Positions 55,555 through 63,342 of a stretch of DNA of 64,000 nucleotides are shown in pieces (position 1 is the first letter of the stretch; every line of letters starts with the position of its first letter). The stretch covers positions 186,001 to 250,000 of the forward strand of contig NZ_AUND01000023.1 in the NCBI RefSeq assembly GCF_000714535.1, in the 5' to 3' direction. A program made the position numbers and the translations under genes. This DNA is from Thioclava pacifica DSM 10166. Lineage in GTDB: Bacteria > Pseudomonadota > Alphaproteobacteria > Rhodobacterales > Rhodobacteraceae. The notes below the pieces were generated by a model, which worked only from the letters and a program-made list of their open reading frames with translations, was not told where the DNA came from and did not search any database.

Positions 55555-56033
55555 CCGGCCCGTTCCAGCGCCTCGCGCGCGGCAATGAAACCGGGGCGGT
55601 CAGGCTGCGGATCCGGGATCGGCGTGATGGCGGCGAGATCGTCGAGGCCCAGCCCATGCTCGCGCCGCCCCGCCCGGATCAGCGCGAGATACCACTCGAA
55701 CGGCGTTAGCCCCACCTGCCGCATCAGTGCGCGATAGGTGAAAGCGCGCTGGCCGGTCGCGAGCATGATCTCGATCTTCTCGTAATGCATCCCCGCTCCC
55801 TCGGCCGCATCGAGCGCGGGGATGTCCGCCGCCGAGATCTCGAACAGAACGCCCGGCGCTGTCGCCGCCCCTTGCGTGATCGTCGCCTTGCCGGTCCCGT
55901 CGCGGCCATGTTTCGAGAAATCGAGCGCATGGCCGGGGATCATGGCCCTCCCGATAGCCCGCGCCGAGGGACAGCGTGCAGCAAGGCGCGATGTGAGAAG
56001 GTTCGAACCGTAGGCGAGGTAGGGGAGCGTCAT
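55527..56033 (-). CDS. Gamma-glutamylcyclotransferase-like protein
   Basis: The 168-residue protein begins MTLPYLAYGSNLLTSRLAAR, the GGCT substrate-cavity motif YGSNL. The expected catalytic glutamate lies in LDAAEGAGMHYEKIE, and the segment GHALDFSKHGRDGTGKATI follows the usual GGCT pattern. The family releases 5-oxoproline from gamma-glutamyl amino acids or peptides; the exact substrate is unknown. It converges on pdeM with a 28-base overlap. A repeat-rich spacer lies upstream. Confidence 0.88.
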   Translation of the reverse strand: MTLPYLAYGSNLLTSRLAARCPSARAIGRAMIPGHALDFSKHGRDGTGKATITQGAATAPGVLFEISAADIPALDAAEGAGMHYEKIEIMLATGQRAFTYRALMRQVGLTPFEWYLALIRAGRREHGLGLDDLAAITPIPDPQPDRPGFIAAREALERAGYRDWRAAL

Positions 56034-56381
56034 GCGTGCACTCTAGCGGGGGCGCGTGCTGGCGAGAAGAGACCGTCGCGATATCGCGGGCGCCTGTGTC
56101 GCGCGATGAGGGCAGCGCCCGAGCCTTGGGGTGAGCTGCGTTTCGGAAGGCTTCCAGTGGAAGCCTTCAGCGGCGAACGCGCCGCGCGTCGCGGCGCAGG
56201 GGGCGCTTGTGTTTTGCGATGAGGGCAGCGCCCGAGCCTTGGGTGGGCGCTTTCCCGTCGCTCGTGATGGGCGATTTATCTCGAAAGCCCGGACGCGGGG
56301 CGAGCGGTGTTCGACATCGCCAATGCGCCCTCCCGGGGGGAGGGTCGGGCGCTGCCCGGGCTGGTCGCCCGGGCGAGCATA
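56034..56381. repeat. Repeat-rich spacer with direct and inverted copies
   Basis: A 28-bp direct repeat, beginning GCGATGAGGGCAGCGCCC, is present exactly at 56103-56130 and 56216-56243. Its 13-bp part GGGCAGCGCCCGA recurs in inverted form as TCGGGCGCTGCCC at 56345-56357. Several other GC-rich dyads, such as CTCCCGGGGGGAG, lie between. I see no gene in it. Confidence 0.75.
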
Positions 56382-56864
56382 TCATCTATGCATCTCGCAA
56401 TACTCTTTCAGGAGGCAAAGCACCCGATCGGCATTTGTGATGGCCATCTGTATGAGCACTGGGTCGTATGCAGCTATCTTTAACCGCTCGCTGTTTCCTT
56501 TTGTGCCTGCTTCGATCACTAGACGGCCCTCATGGATGAAATGAACTCCGTGCACTGCTCTGTGTCGATCGTCTAAGCTTCTCAGGATTTGTTGTCCAAG
56601 TTACAATAGTTCTGGCTTCGCTTTTTCACTGGGCGAAAGCGAATCTAAAGTAGATTTCAATTTGTCTGCTAATTGCTTGGTCCGTTGCCTTAGTTCGTCA
56701 GTTCTTTTCGTAAACTCTGGAGAAGTCGGTTCTAAACCTTCCACCAGACAGACGAGACGGGCTGCCCACAACTCGATCCGCGCGCAAGTCTGCACGTAGA
56801 TTCCGAGCGCTAGCAAATAGTCGTCAGGTAGATCTTCTTGGACCTGATAGCGAGGCTCCGTCAC
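56382..56864 (-). pseudogene. HEPN-like small protein gene interrupted by an in-frame stop
   Basis: A frame starts at GTG 56864 with an AGGAGG ribosome-binding site, nine bases after parE. It encodes 87 residues (IYVQTCARIELWAARLVCLV in the first half) and meets TAA at 56603-56601. The same frame then stays open for 72 more codons to TGA at 56382, with protein-like sequence including LDDRHRAVHGVHFIHEGRL. R100-x4-H105 there fits the RxxxxH motif of HEPN domains, many of which are RNases of toxin or defence systems. A single C-to-T change in CAA would create the stop. The locus is more AT-rich than its neighbours, suggesting acquisition. Real read-through or a sequencing error cannot be excluded. 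Confidence 0.65.
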
Positions 56865-56873
56865 CGCGCCTCC

Positions 56874-58832
56874 TCAAACATCCAGCTCCTCCACGAACTG
56901 CGCGTTCTCCTGAATATACTGGAACCGCAGCTCGGGCTTTTTCCCCATCAGACGCTCCACCAGATCGCCGGTTTCCCCCGGCTCGTCGTCGTGGATCGTC
57001 ACCCGGATCAGCTTGCGCGTCTCGGGGTTCATCGTGGTGTCCTTGAGGTCCTTCGCGTCCATCTCGCCCAGACCCTTGAAGCGCTGCACGTCGATCTTGC
57101 CCTTACCACCGAGGCCCTTGGCGAGCATCGCCTCTTTCTCGGCGTCGTCGGCCACGTAGATACGCTTCGCGCCTTGGGTCAGGCGATAGAGTGGCGGGCA
57201 GGCCAGATAGAGGTGCCCCTGGTCGATCATCGGACGCATCTGGGTGAAGAAGAAGGTCATCAGGAGCGAGGCGATGTGCGCCCCGTCCACATCCGCGTCG
57301 GTCATGATGATGACCTTGTCATAGCGCAGGTCGTCGACGTTGAACTTGGTGCCGAGGCCAACGCCCAGTGCCTGAGTCAGATCGTTGATTTCCTGGTTCG
57401 AACCCAGTTTCGAGCTCGCCGCGCCCAGCACGTTGAGGATCTTGCCGCGCAGGGGCAGCAGCGCCTGATGCTTGCGGTCGCGGGCCATCTTGGCCGAGCC
57501 GCCCGCCGAGTCGCCCTCGACGATGAACAGCTCCGTGCCCTCGCGATTGGTGGCCGAGCAATCGACCAGCTTGCCGGGCAGGCGCAGCTTCTTGGTGGCC
57601 GTTTTGCGCTGGGTTTCCTTCTCCTGCCGGCGGCGCAGGCGCTCCTCGGCGCGCAGCACGAGGAAATCGAGGATCGCGCCGGCCGATTTCGTGTCCGAGG
57701 CCAGCCAGTTGTCGAAATGGTCGCGTACCGCGCCCTCGACCAGACGATGCGCCTCGACGGTGGCGAGGCGGTCCTTGGTCTGGCCCACGAATTCCGGCTC
57801 GCGGATGAAACACGACACCAGCGCGCAGCCCCCGGTGATCAGGTCGTCGCGGGTGATCTGCGCGGCCTTCTTGTTGTTCACCAGCTCGCCATAGGCGCGG
57901 ATACCCTTGAGGATCGCGGCCCAGAAGCCCGCCTCATGGGTGCCGCCCTCAGGCGTCGGCACGGTGTTACAGTAAGACTGGATGAAGCCGTCGCGCGAGG
58001 GCGTCCAGTTGATCGCCCATTCGACCGAGCCCGGTACGTTGAACTTCTCGCGGAACTCGACCTTGCCCGAAAACGGACGGTCGGCATAGGTGGACGCGCC
58101 GCTCAGCGTCTCGGTCAGGTAATCGGCCAGACCGCCGGGGAAATGGAAGGTGGCTTCGGTCGGGGTCTCGCCATCGTCAATCTCGGATTTCCAGCGGATC
58201 TCGACGCCCGAGAACAGATAGGCCTTCGAGCGCACCATCTTCAGCAGGCGCGCGGGCTTGAAGCGGTGATGGCCGAAGATCTGTTCGTCGGCATGGAAGG
58301 TCACGGTGGTGCCGCGGCGGTTCGGGGCGGCGCCGATCTTCTGCACCGGGCCTTCGGGGATGCCGCGCGAGAAACGTTGCTCGTAGAGCTCCTTGTTCTT
58401 CGCGACCTGCACGACCATCAGATCCGACAGCGCGTTCACGACCGAGGCGCCCACCCCGTGCAGACCGCCCGAAGTCTCATAGGCATCGCCCGAAAATTTG
58501 CCGCCTGCGTGCAGCGTACAGAGGATCACCTCCAGCGCGGATTTGCCGGGAAATTTCGGATGCGGGTCGATAGGGATGCCGCGCCCGTTATCGCGCACGA
58601 CAATCGAGTGATCGGCGAGCAGTTCGACTTCGATGCGCGACGCGTGACCGGCGACGGCCTCGTCCATTGAGTTGTCGAGGATTTCGGCCACCATGTGATG
58701 CAGCGCGCGCTCATCGGTGCCGCCGATATACATGCCGGGGCGTTTGCGCACGGGCTCGAGACCTTCGAGCACCTCGATCGAGGAGGCGTCATAGGCTTTC
58801 TCATCCTTGGGCGTCAGAAGATCGTCGGCCAT
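56874..58832 (-). CDS. parE: DNA topoisomerase IV subunit B
   Basis: The 652-residue GHKL ATPase/TOPRIM protein decatenates chromosomes with ParC. Motifs are EILDNSMDEAVAGHA (N-box), VVRDNGRGIPIDPHP, GLHGVGASVVNALS, TOPRIM EGDSAGGSAKMARDRKHQA and IIMTDADVDGAHIASLL. The lack of the long GyrB insertion, the length and the N-terminal sequence favour ParE over GyrB. An interrupted HEPN-like gene follows within nine bases and may be co-transcribed. Confidence 0.95.
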   Translation of the reverse strand: MADDLLTPKDEKAYDASSIEVLEGLEPVRKRPGMYIGGTDERALHHMVAEILDNSMDEAVAGHASRIEVELLADHSIVVRDNGRGIPIDPHPKFPGKSALEVILCTLHAGGKFSGDAYETSGGLHGVGASVVNALSDLMVVQVAKNKELYEQRFSRGIPEGPVQKIGAAPNRRGTTVTFHADEQIFGHHRFKPARLLKMVRSKAYLFSGVEIRWKSEIDDGETPTEATFHFPGGLADYLTETLSGASTYADRPFSGKVEFREKFNVPGSVEWAINWTPSRDGFIQSYCNTVPTPEGGTHEAGFWAAILKGIRAYGELVNNKKAAQITRDDLITGGCALVSCFIREPEFVGQTKDRLATVEAHRLVEGAVRDHFDNWLASDTKSAGAILDFLVLRAEERLRRRQEKETQRKTATKKLRLPGKLVDCSATNREGTELFIVEGDSAGGSAKMARDRKHQALLPLRGKILNVLGAASSKLGSNQEINDLTQALGVGLGTKFNVDDLRYDKVIIMTDADVDGAHIASLLMTFFFTQMRPMIDQGHLYLACPPLYRLTQGAKRIYVADDAEKEAMLAKGLGGKGKIDVQRFKGLGEMDAKDLKDTTMNPETRKLIRVTIHDDEPGETGDLVERLMGKKPELRFQYIQENAQFVEELDV

Positions 58833-58952
58833 GCTGCTCGCTTTCTCTTGTAGTTGTCAGTTCAAGAGATACAGCAGGTTGGGGCGGAGGGGCAAGATTG
58901 CCCCTCCGTCCCGGTCCTCTCCGTAGGCCCCACCCCCACGGAAAAGTAGCTC

Positions 58953-59288
58953 TTAGGCAACGCGCGCCATTAGCAGCATCGACCCCACCGCCATCGCGAT
59001 TCCGAGAACCTCCCGCATGGCGACTTTCTCGCCGAACAGGACGACTCCCATCGTCACCAGAGCCATCAGTGTGAAGAGAGCGGAGGCAACGCCCGTTTGC
59101 GCCAGCGAAACGTGACGCAATGCAAGAAACCAACCTGCCGCCGATGCCGCATAAAGCGCGCAGCCGAGGAAGACAGCCGGCGAATGCAACGCATGACCCC
59201 TATCAACGGCGGTTTTCAAAACGAAATCGCCAGCAATCACTACAAGCGTCGCACCGAGGCACAGACCGTATCCGAGCAAGGCAGACAT
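58953..59288 (-). CDS. Small DMT/SMR-like membrane protein
   Basis: The 111-residue protein has four hydrophobic helices (MSALLGYGLCLGATLVVIAG to VLGIAMAVGSMLLMARVA) and the pattern AQTGVASALFTLMALVTMGVVLFGE. This is typical of half-size EamA or EmrE-like small multidrug resistance proteins. The SMR glutamate in the first helix is not evident, which favours the EamA-like group. ATG 59288 has GGAG seven bases upstream. A dyad that could be a repressor site lies 104 bases before it. Confidence 0.75.
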   Translation of the reverse strand: MSALLGYGLCLGATLVVIAGDFVLKTAVDRGHALHSPAVFLGCALYAASAAGWFLALRHVSLAQTGVASALFTLMALVTMGVVLFGEKVAMREVLGIAMAVGSMLLMARVA

Positions 59289-59391
59289 CACACACCACTC
59301 CACTTCACCCGATCAACATGACGCAGGGGCAGCTGTTCCACCAAGCGCGAAACAGGCGTTGGTAGGGAAATCCTGACCGCTTGGTAAGGAT

Positions 59392-59413
59392 GACCTGACT
59401 AAAAAGTCATGTC
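59392..59413. promoter_or_regulatory. 22-bp dyad upstream of the SMR-like gene
   Basis: GACCTGAC (59392-59399) and GTCATGTC (59406-59413) are inverted repeats with 7 of 8 bases matching around TAAAAA. It lies between the SMR-like gene and the GST gene and has the look of an HxlR/MarR-type operator. No regulator gene is adjacent. Confidence 0.4.
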
Positions 59414-59491
59414 CGTTTTGGAGGATTGCTCAAGGACTGGGCGAGCGTTTGTGGGCGGCGCGTGATTTCACCCGAATTTGCTCCGAATCGT

Positions 59492-60151
59492 TCAGACTTT
59501 TTCGGCCTCGCGCTTGGCCCACATCGCGCGGAAGGCGGGCCGTTTCTGGCACAGCGCGATCCAGCTTTGCAGCCGCGGATAGGGATCGAGGAAGGGCGGG
59601 TGATCCTGTCCGTAGCGCAGGATCTCGGCGAGGTTGAGATCGGCCACGGTGAAGCGACCGCCGACCATGTTGCTGTGGCTGCCCAGATGGGCCTCAAGCG
59701 CGAGCAGCGGACGGGCGAGCTTCGAGCAGAGCGCGGCGATTTCGGCTTTGCCCTCGGGCGTGTCCTGTTCCTTGCGGCGGTAGATGAAGCTCAGCGCGAG
59801 TGCGTCGGTCTCGACCCAGGTTGCGGCGAAGAGCGCCCATTGCTCCATCTGGGCCAGCTCGTTCTCATGGGCTGGCGCAAGCGGCCCGCCCGCCTTGCGC
59901 GCAAGATGCAGGTTGATCGCGAGCGACTCGGTCAGAAGCAACCCGTCGTCTTCGAGCACCGGGATCGCGCCCATCGGCGAGAGCTTTCGAAACTCCGGCG
60001 AGTGCGTATTGAGCGGCGCATCCGGCGCGAGCGGATCCTTGAAGCGATTGGCCTGTGCGACGAAGCGCAGCTTGAAAGGCAGGCCGAGCTCTTCGAGCAG
60101 CCACAGCGCGCGGCTCGCCCGGGAATGATAGTTGCCGTAGATCGTGATCAT
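59492..60151 (-). CDS. Glutathione S-transferase family protein
   Basis: The 219-residue protein has a thioredoxin-like N-terminal domain, MITIYGNYHSRASRALWLLE, the cis-proline/glutathione segment MGAIPVLEDDGLLLTESLAI, and an all-helical C-terminal domain with FTVADLNLAEILRYG. The active-site residue is probably S10 in YHSRASR. Substrates cannot be predicted. It is transcribed away from ppk2, and a perfect FNR-type box lies 70 bases upstream of its start, between the two. Confidence 0.9.
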   Translation of the reverse strand: MITIYGNYHSRASRALWLLEELGLPFKLRFVAQANRFKDPLAPDAPLNTHSPEFRKLSPMGAIPVLEDDGLLLTESLAINLHLARKAGGPLAPAHENELAQMEQWALFAATWVETDALALSFIYRRKEQDTPEGKAEIAALCSKLARPLLALEAHLGSHSNMVGGRFTVADLNLAEILRYGQDHPPFLDPYPRLQSWIALCQKRPAFRAMWAKREAEKV

Positions 60152-60220
60152 CTGTCCCTCCGGTCCGTCCCCGCAATCTGGCGCCCGAATGCATCAGGGA
60201 AAGCCAGCAGACACGCGTTT

Positions 60221-60234
60221 TTGATGCGTATCAA
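60221..60234. promoter_or_regulatory. FNR/FnrL-type binding site
   Basis: TTGATGCGTATCAA matches the consensus TTGAT-N4-ATCAA exactly. Its centre lies 64 bases before the ppk2 ATG. If CTAAAG (60256-60261) is the -10, the site would be centred near -41.5, the class-II activator position. It could also act on the divergent GST gene. Confidence 0.65.
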
Positions 60235-60291
60235 GGCGGATAATCGACATTTGCGCTAAAGCTTTCGCGATTTGAAATCGGAGGGATGTGC

Positions 60292-61320
60292 ATGAAGGAT
60301 CAGGTCGTGACCGAGAAGAAAAGCAAGACCGAAGACGAGGCCCCTGAGTCGAAAGTGGCGGTGCCTGTGGCGGTGGTCGAAAAGCCCGCCGATCCGGCGG
60401 ATGCGCATCCGGCGATCCAGCCCGGAAAGCCGGGGGCGAGCGGTGCGAAGAGCTTCCCGCGCGTCGATCCCGACGCGGTGCGGCTGGCCTTCGAAACCGG
60501 CAAATACCCCTATTCCCGCAAGATGGGCCGTCCCGCCTACGAAAAGGAGAAGGCGCAGCTTCAGGCCGAGCTTCTGAAGGTCCAGAAATGGGCGCAGGAG
60601 ACGGGCGAGAAATTCGTGATCCTGTTCGAGGGCCGCGATGCGGCGGGCAAGGGCGGCACGATCAAGCGCTTCACCGAACATCTCAACCCGCGTTTCGCGC
60701 GTGTCGTGGCGCTCAACAAACCCTCTGAGGCAGAGCTCGGCCAGTGGTATTTCCAGCGCTATATCGAACACCTGCCGACTGCCGGGGAGATGACCTTCTA
60801 TGACCGCAGCTGGTACAACCGCGCAGGCGTCGAACGCGTGATGGGGTTCTGCAAACCCAATGATTACCTCGAATTCATGCGCCAGACGCCCGAACTGGAA
60901 CGGATGTTGGCGCGCTCGGGAATACGGCTCTACAAATACTGGTTCTCGGTTACCCGCGAGGAACAGCGCCGGCGGTTCAAATCGCGCGAGACCGATCCGC
61001 TCAAGCGTTGGAAGCTTTCGCCGATCGATATCGCCAGCCTGAACCGCTGGGACGATTACACCGAGGCGAAGGAGGCGATGTTCTTCTACACCGACACCGC
61101 CGATGCGCCCTGGACCATCGTGAAGTCGAACGACAAGAAGCGCGCGCGGCTGAACTGCATGAAGCATTTCCTTTCGACGCTCGACTATCCCGACAAGGAT
61201 CCGTCGATCGCAACGCCGCCCGATCCGCTGATCGTCGGCCATGCGAGCCATGTCGTGCATTCAGCTGATCACATTTTGGGCGCATCGCTTCATCCTGATC
61301 AGCGGCGCGGCAGCAACTGA
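60292..61320 (+). CDS. ppk2: Polyphosphate kinase 2
   Basis: The 342-residue enzyme transfers phosphate between polyphosphate and nucleoside phosphates. The PPK2 core has Walker A FEGRDAAGKGGTIKRFTEHL, then FYDRSWYNRAGVERVMGF (Walker B-like), and KYWFSVTREEQRRRFKSRE. The first 60 residues are a low-complexity Pro/Ala/Glu arm. ATG 60292 is chosen over ATG 60286 because it places GGAGGG at the right distance. A single PPK2 domain indicates class I, with ADP or GDP as likely acceptors. An FNR-type site precedes it. Confidence 0.93.
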   Translation: MKDQVVTEKKSKTEDEAPESKVAVPVAVVEKPADPADAHPAIQPGKPGASGAKSFPRVDPDAVRLAFETGKYPYSRKMGRPAYEKEKAQLQAELLKVQKWAQETGEKFVILFEGRDAAGKGGTIKRFTEHLNPRFARVVALNKPSEAELGQWYFQRYIEHLPTAGEMTFYDRSWYNRAGVERVMGFCKPNDYLEFMRQTPELERMLARSGIRLYKYWFSVTREEQRRRFKSRETDPLKRWKLSPIDIASLNRWDDYTEAKEAMFFYTDTADAPWTIVKSNDKKRARLNCMKHFLSTLDYPDKDPSIATPPDPLIVGHASHVVHSADHILGASLHPDQRRGSN

Positions 61321-61336
61321 GCAATGACCCGCCCGT

Positions 61337-61375
61337 GACCGGCGCGTGAGGCAAAGAGGTCTTGCCGCGCCGGTC
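61337..61375 (+). terminator. Long stem-loop after ppk2
   Basis: GACCGGCGCG (61337-61346) pairs with CGCGCCGGTC (61366-61375), and the loop contains a further GGCAA/TTGCC pairing. There is only TT after the stem, so it is a weak intrinsic or Rho-assisted terminator. Confidence 0.55.
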
Positions 61376-61413
61376 TTCGCGATCCATCTCTGGTTGAAGA
61401 GTTGGAGGACGTA

Positions 61414-62016
61414 ATGGGTTGGAATGAGCGCTTCGCAGGTGCGGATTACCTCTATGGCAAAGCGCCCGCGGCTTTTGTCGCGCGGCAAGCCTGGCGCATT
61501 GCGCCGGGTTCTAAACTGCTGAGCGTGGCCGAGGGGGAAGGCCGTAACGGCACCTACCTCGCAAGCCTTGGCGTGCATGTCACGGCACTGGAAGGGGCGC
61601 CGAATGCGCGGCGCAAGGCGGTGGCGCTCGCAGATGAACGCGGCGTGTCGCTTGAAATCACCCCGGCCGACCTGCGCGGCTTCGACTGGCCCGAGGCGGA
61701 ATATGACGCCGTGCTCGCCTGTTTCATCCAGTTTGCCGACCCGGCTTTCCGCGCCGAGATTTTCGATGGGATCGCGAAAGCGCTGAAACCCGGCGGGATC
61801 GCGCTGATCCATGGGTTCGCGCGCCGCCAGCCGCGCTACGGCACTGGAGGGCCCGGCATCGTCGAGCAACTTTACGATCTCGACCTTCTTCGCGATGCCT
61901 TCCCACGCTGGGAGGTGCTCCATCAGGCCGATTATGACGGTGAACTGGATGAAGGAGATGGCCATTCCGGCCTTGCCGCTCTGGTTGATTTCGTCGCCAG
62001 AAAGCCCGTGCGCTGA
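61414..62016 (+). CDS. SAM-dependent methyltransferase
   Basis: The 200-residue class-I methyltransferase has motif I SKLLSVAEGEGRNGTYLAS (SAM-binding), then VTALEGAPNARRKAVALA, the motif-IV region AEYDAVLACFIQFAD, and ALKPGGIALIHGFA. The E-G-E-G-R-N variant of motif I is typical of TehB/thiopurine-like small-molecule methyltransferases. The substrate is unknown. ATG 61414 has GGAGG six bases upstream; an earlier in-frame ATG at 61402 lies before that site and is not favoured. Confidence 0.88.
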   Translation: MGWNERFAGADYLYGKAPAAFVARQAWRIAPGSKLLSVAEGEGRNGTYLASLGVHVTALEGAPNARRKAVALADERGVSLEITPADLRGFDWPEAEYDAVLACFIQFADPAFRAEIFDGIAKALKPGGIALIHGFARRQPRYGTGGPGIVEQLYDLDLLRDAFPRWEVLHQADYDGELDEGDGHSGLAALVDFVARKPVR

Positions 62017-62254
62017 GCGCGTCTGAACGTCTCGTAACCTCATTCTACGCCGAGCTCGCGGGGTTCCGTCGCTTGCGATTTCGGGCCGGGCCTCGTTCGG
62101 CGTAAAAGCGCCGAATACCAATGGGTTCCTGACAGCGTCAGCAGGTCGCATGTGCTTTCGCGCACAAAACGGGTGTCTTTAGGCTTTCACGGTAATGTGT
62201 AACACTCATTCCGGGAAACGTCTGACGTAACGAATTGATTGGGAGATCATCACA

Positions 62255-62698
62255 ATGCGCAAGTCCCTCCTCGCTCTTACCTTCCTGCTGCCCGCTACTG
62301 CCGTTCTGGCGCAATCGCCCGAAGACGCGGTGAAGGCGCGTCAGGGCTATTTTGAAATGCTCGGTGCCCAGATGGCGGTGCTTGGCCCGATGGCCCAAGG
62401 CAAGATCGACTTCGACGCCACCAAGGCCCAGATCGCTACTGACAACATCGCGGCACTCGCCAAGGTGAACGTCGCGCCGCTCTTCATGGAAGGCACTTCG
62501 ACCGATGACATGGCCGACACCAAGGCCAAGCCCGAAATCTGGTCGAACATGGAGCTCTTCGGTGAGAAGGCGACCGCCTTCCACGAGGCCGCTGCTGAGA
62601 TCTCCGCAGCCGCGGGCAGCCTCGAGACGCTGCAGCCGGCGGTTGGCAAGCTCGGCGGCAGCTGCAAAGGCTGCCACGACGAGTTCCGCGCGAAGTAA
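62255..62698 (+). CDS. Cytochrome c'
   Basis: The 147-residue periplasmic protein has a signal peptide (MRKSLLALTFLLPATAVLAQ), a four-helix bundle pattern, and the C-terminal haem site CKGCH (C137, C140, H141), diagnostic for cytochrome c'. Class-II c' haems are usually five-coordinate and bind NO, giving protection against nitrosative stress. It lies five bases before a cytochrome b561 gene, a common pair. The 238-base upstream region has dyads, for example GTGTAACAC, but no site I can name. Confidence 0.93.
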   Translation: MRKSLLALTFLLPATAVLAQSPEDAVKARQGYFEMLGAQMAVLGPMAQGKIDFDATKAQIATDNIAALAKVNVAPLFMEGTSTDDMADTKAKPEIWSNMELFGEKATAFHEAAAEISAAAGSLETLQPAVGKLGGSCKGCHDEFRAK

Positions 62699-62703
62699 GC
62701 GCG

Positions 62704-63300
62704 ATGAAGGACACCCAAGGCATGAAGACCCGTGTCGTGAAAGTCTGGGATCCGGTTGTCCGGTCCTTTCACTGGCTTCTGGTGCTCGCCTTCGCGGCGG
62801 CATGGGGGCTGGGCGAGTGGGGCCCGAACCAGATGACCTGGCATTTCTATTTCGGCTACACGGTCGGAGCGCTGGTGGTGATCCGCTTGATCTGGGGGTT
62901 CGTGGGGACGCGCAACGCGCGCTTCGCGAACTTCCTCTACGGTCCGGGCAAGGTGGTGGAGTACCTGCGCCACTTGCCTGACCGCTCCCCTTCGAACTGG
63001 GTGGGGCACAACCCGCTCGGTGGCTGGTCGGTCCTGGTGATGCTGGGTCTTTTGATCGTGCAGGTCGTGACCGGGCTGACGGCCGATCCGAAGGATTACA
63101 TCAATGTTGGCCCGCTCGCCGGCTACGTGCCTGAAAGCTTCAGCGTCGATCTCGCCCCGCAGATCCACGAGATCGTTTCGACGCTTCTGCTGATCGTCGT
63201 CGTGGTCCATATCGGCGCGATCGTCTTCTACAAGCGTTGGAAGGGCGAGAACCTCGTCAAGCCGATGATCACCGGCAAGAAGGAGGTCGAGGAGGAATAA
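62704..63300 (+). CDS. Cytochrome b561-type membrane protein
   Basis: The 198-residue protein starts with VVKVWDPVVRSFHWLLVLAF, the first haem-ligand histidine helix of the Ni/Fe-hydrogenase b-type/cytochrome b561 family. Later histidines lie in WHFYFGYTVGALVVIRLIWG, APQIHEIVSTLL and VVVHIGAIVFYKRW. Four membrane helices carry two b haems. It is likely to exchange electrons between the quinone pool and the adjacent cytochrome c'. ATG 62704 is six bases past that gene; an internal ATG (62722) is also possible. Confidence 0.92.
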   Translation: MKDTQGMKTRVVKVWDPVVRSFHWLLVLAFAAAWGLGEWGPNQMTWHFYFGYTVGALVVIRLIWGFVGTRNARFANFLYGPGKVVEYLRHLPDRSPSNWVGHNPLGGWSVLVMLGLLIVQVVTGLTADPKDYINVGPLAGYVPESFSVDLAPQIHEIVSTLLLIVVVVHIGAIVFYKRWKGENLVKPMITGKKEVEEE

Positions 63301-63342
63301 CCCTCTCTTGACCGGTCCGGTTTGCAGGGCTAGCGAACCGGA

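Noticed and set aside
56838-58670. Plus-strand open frame of 610 codons over parE
   Set aside because: ParE motifs on the minus strand are unambiguous; the plus-strand frame is a shadow.
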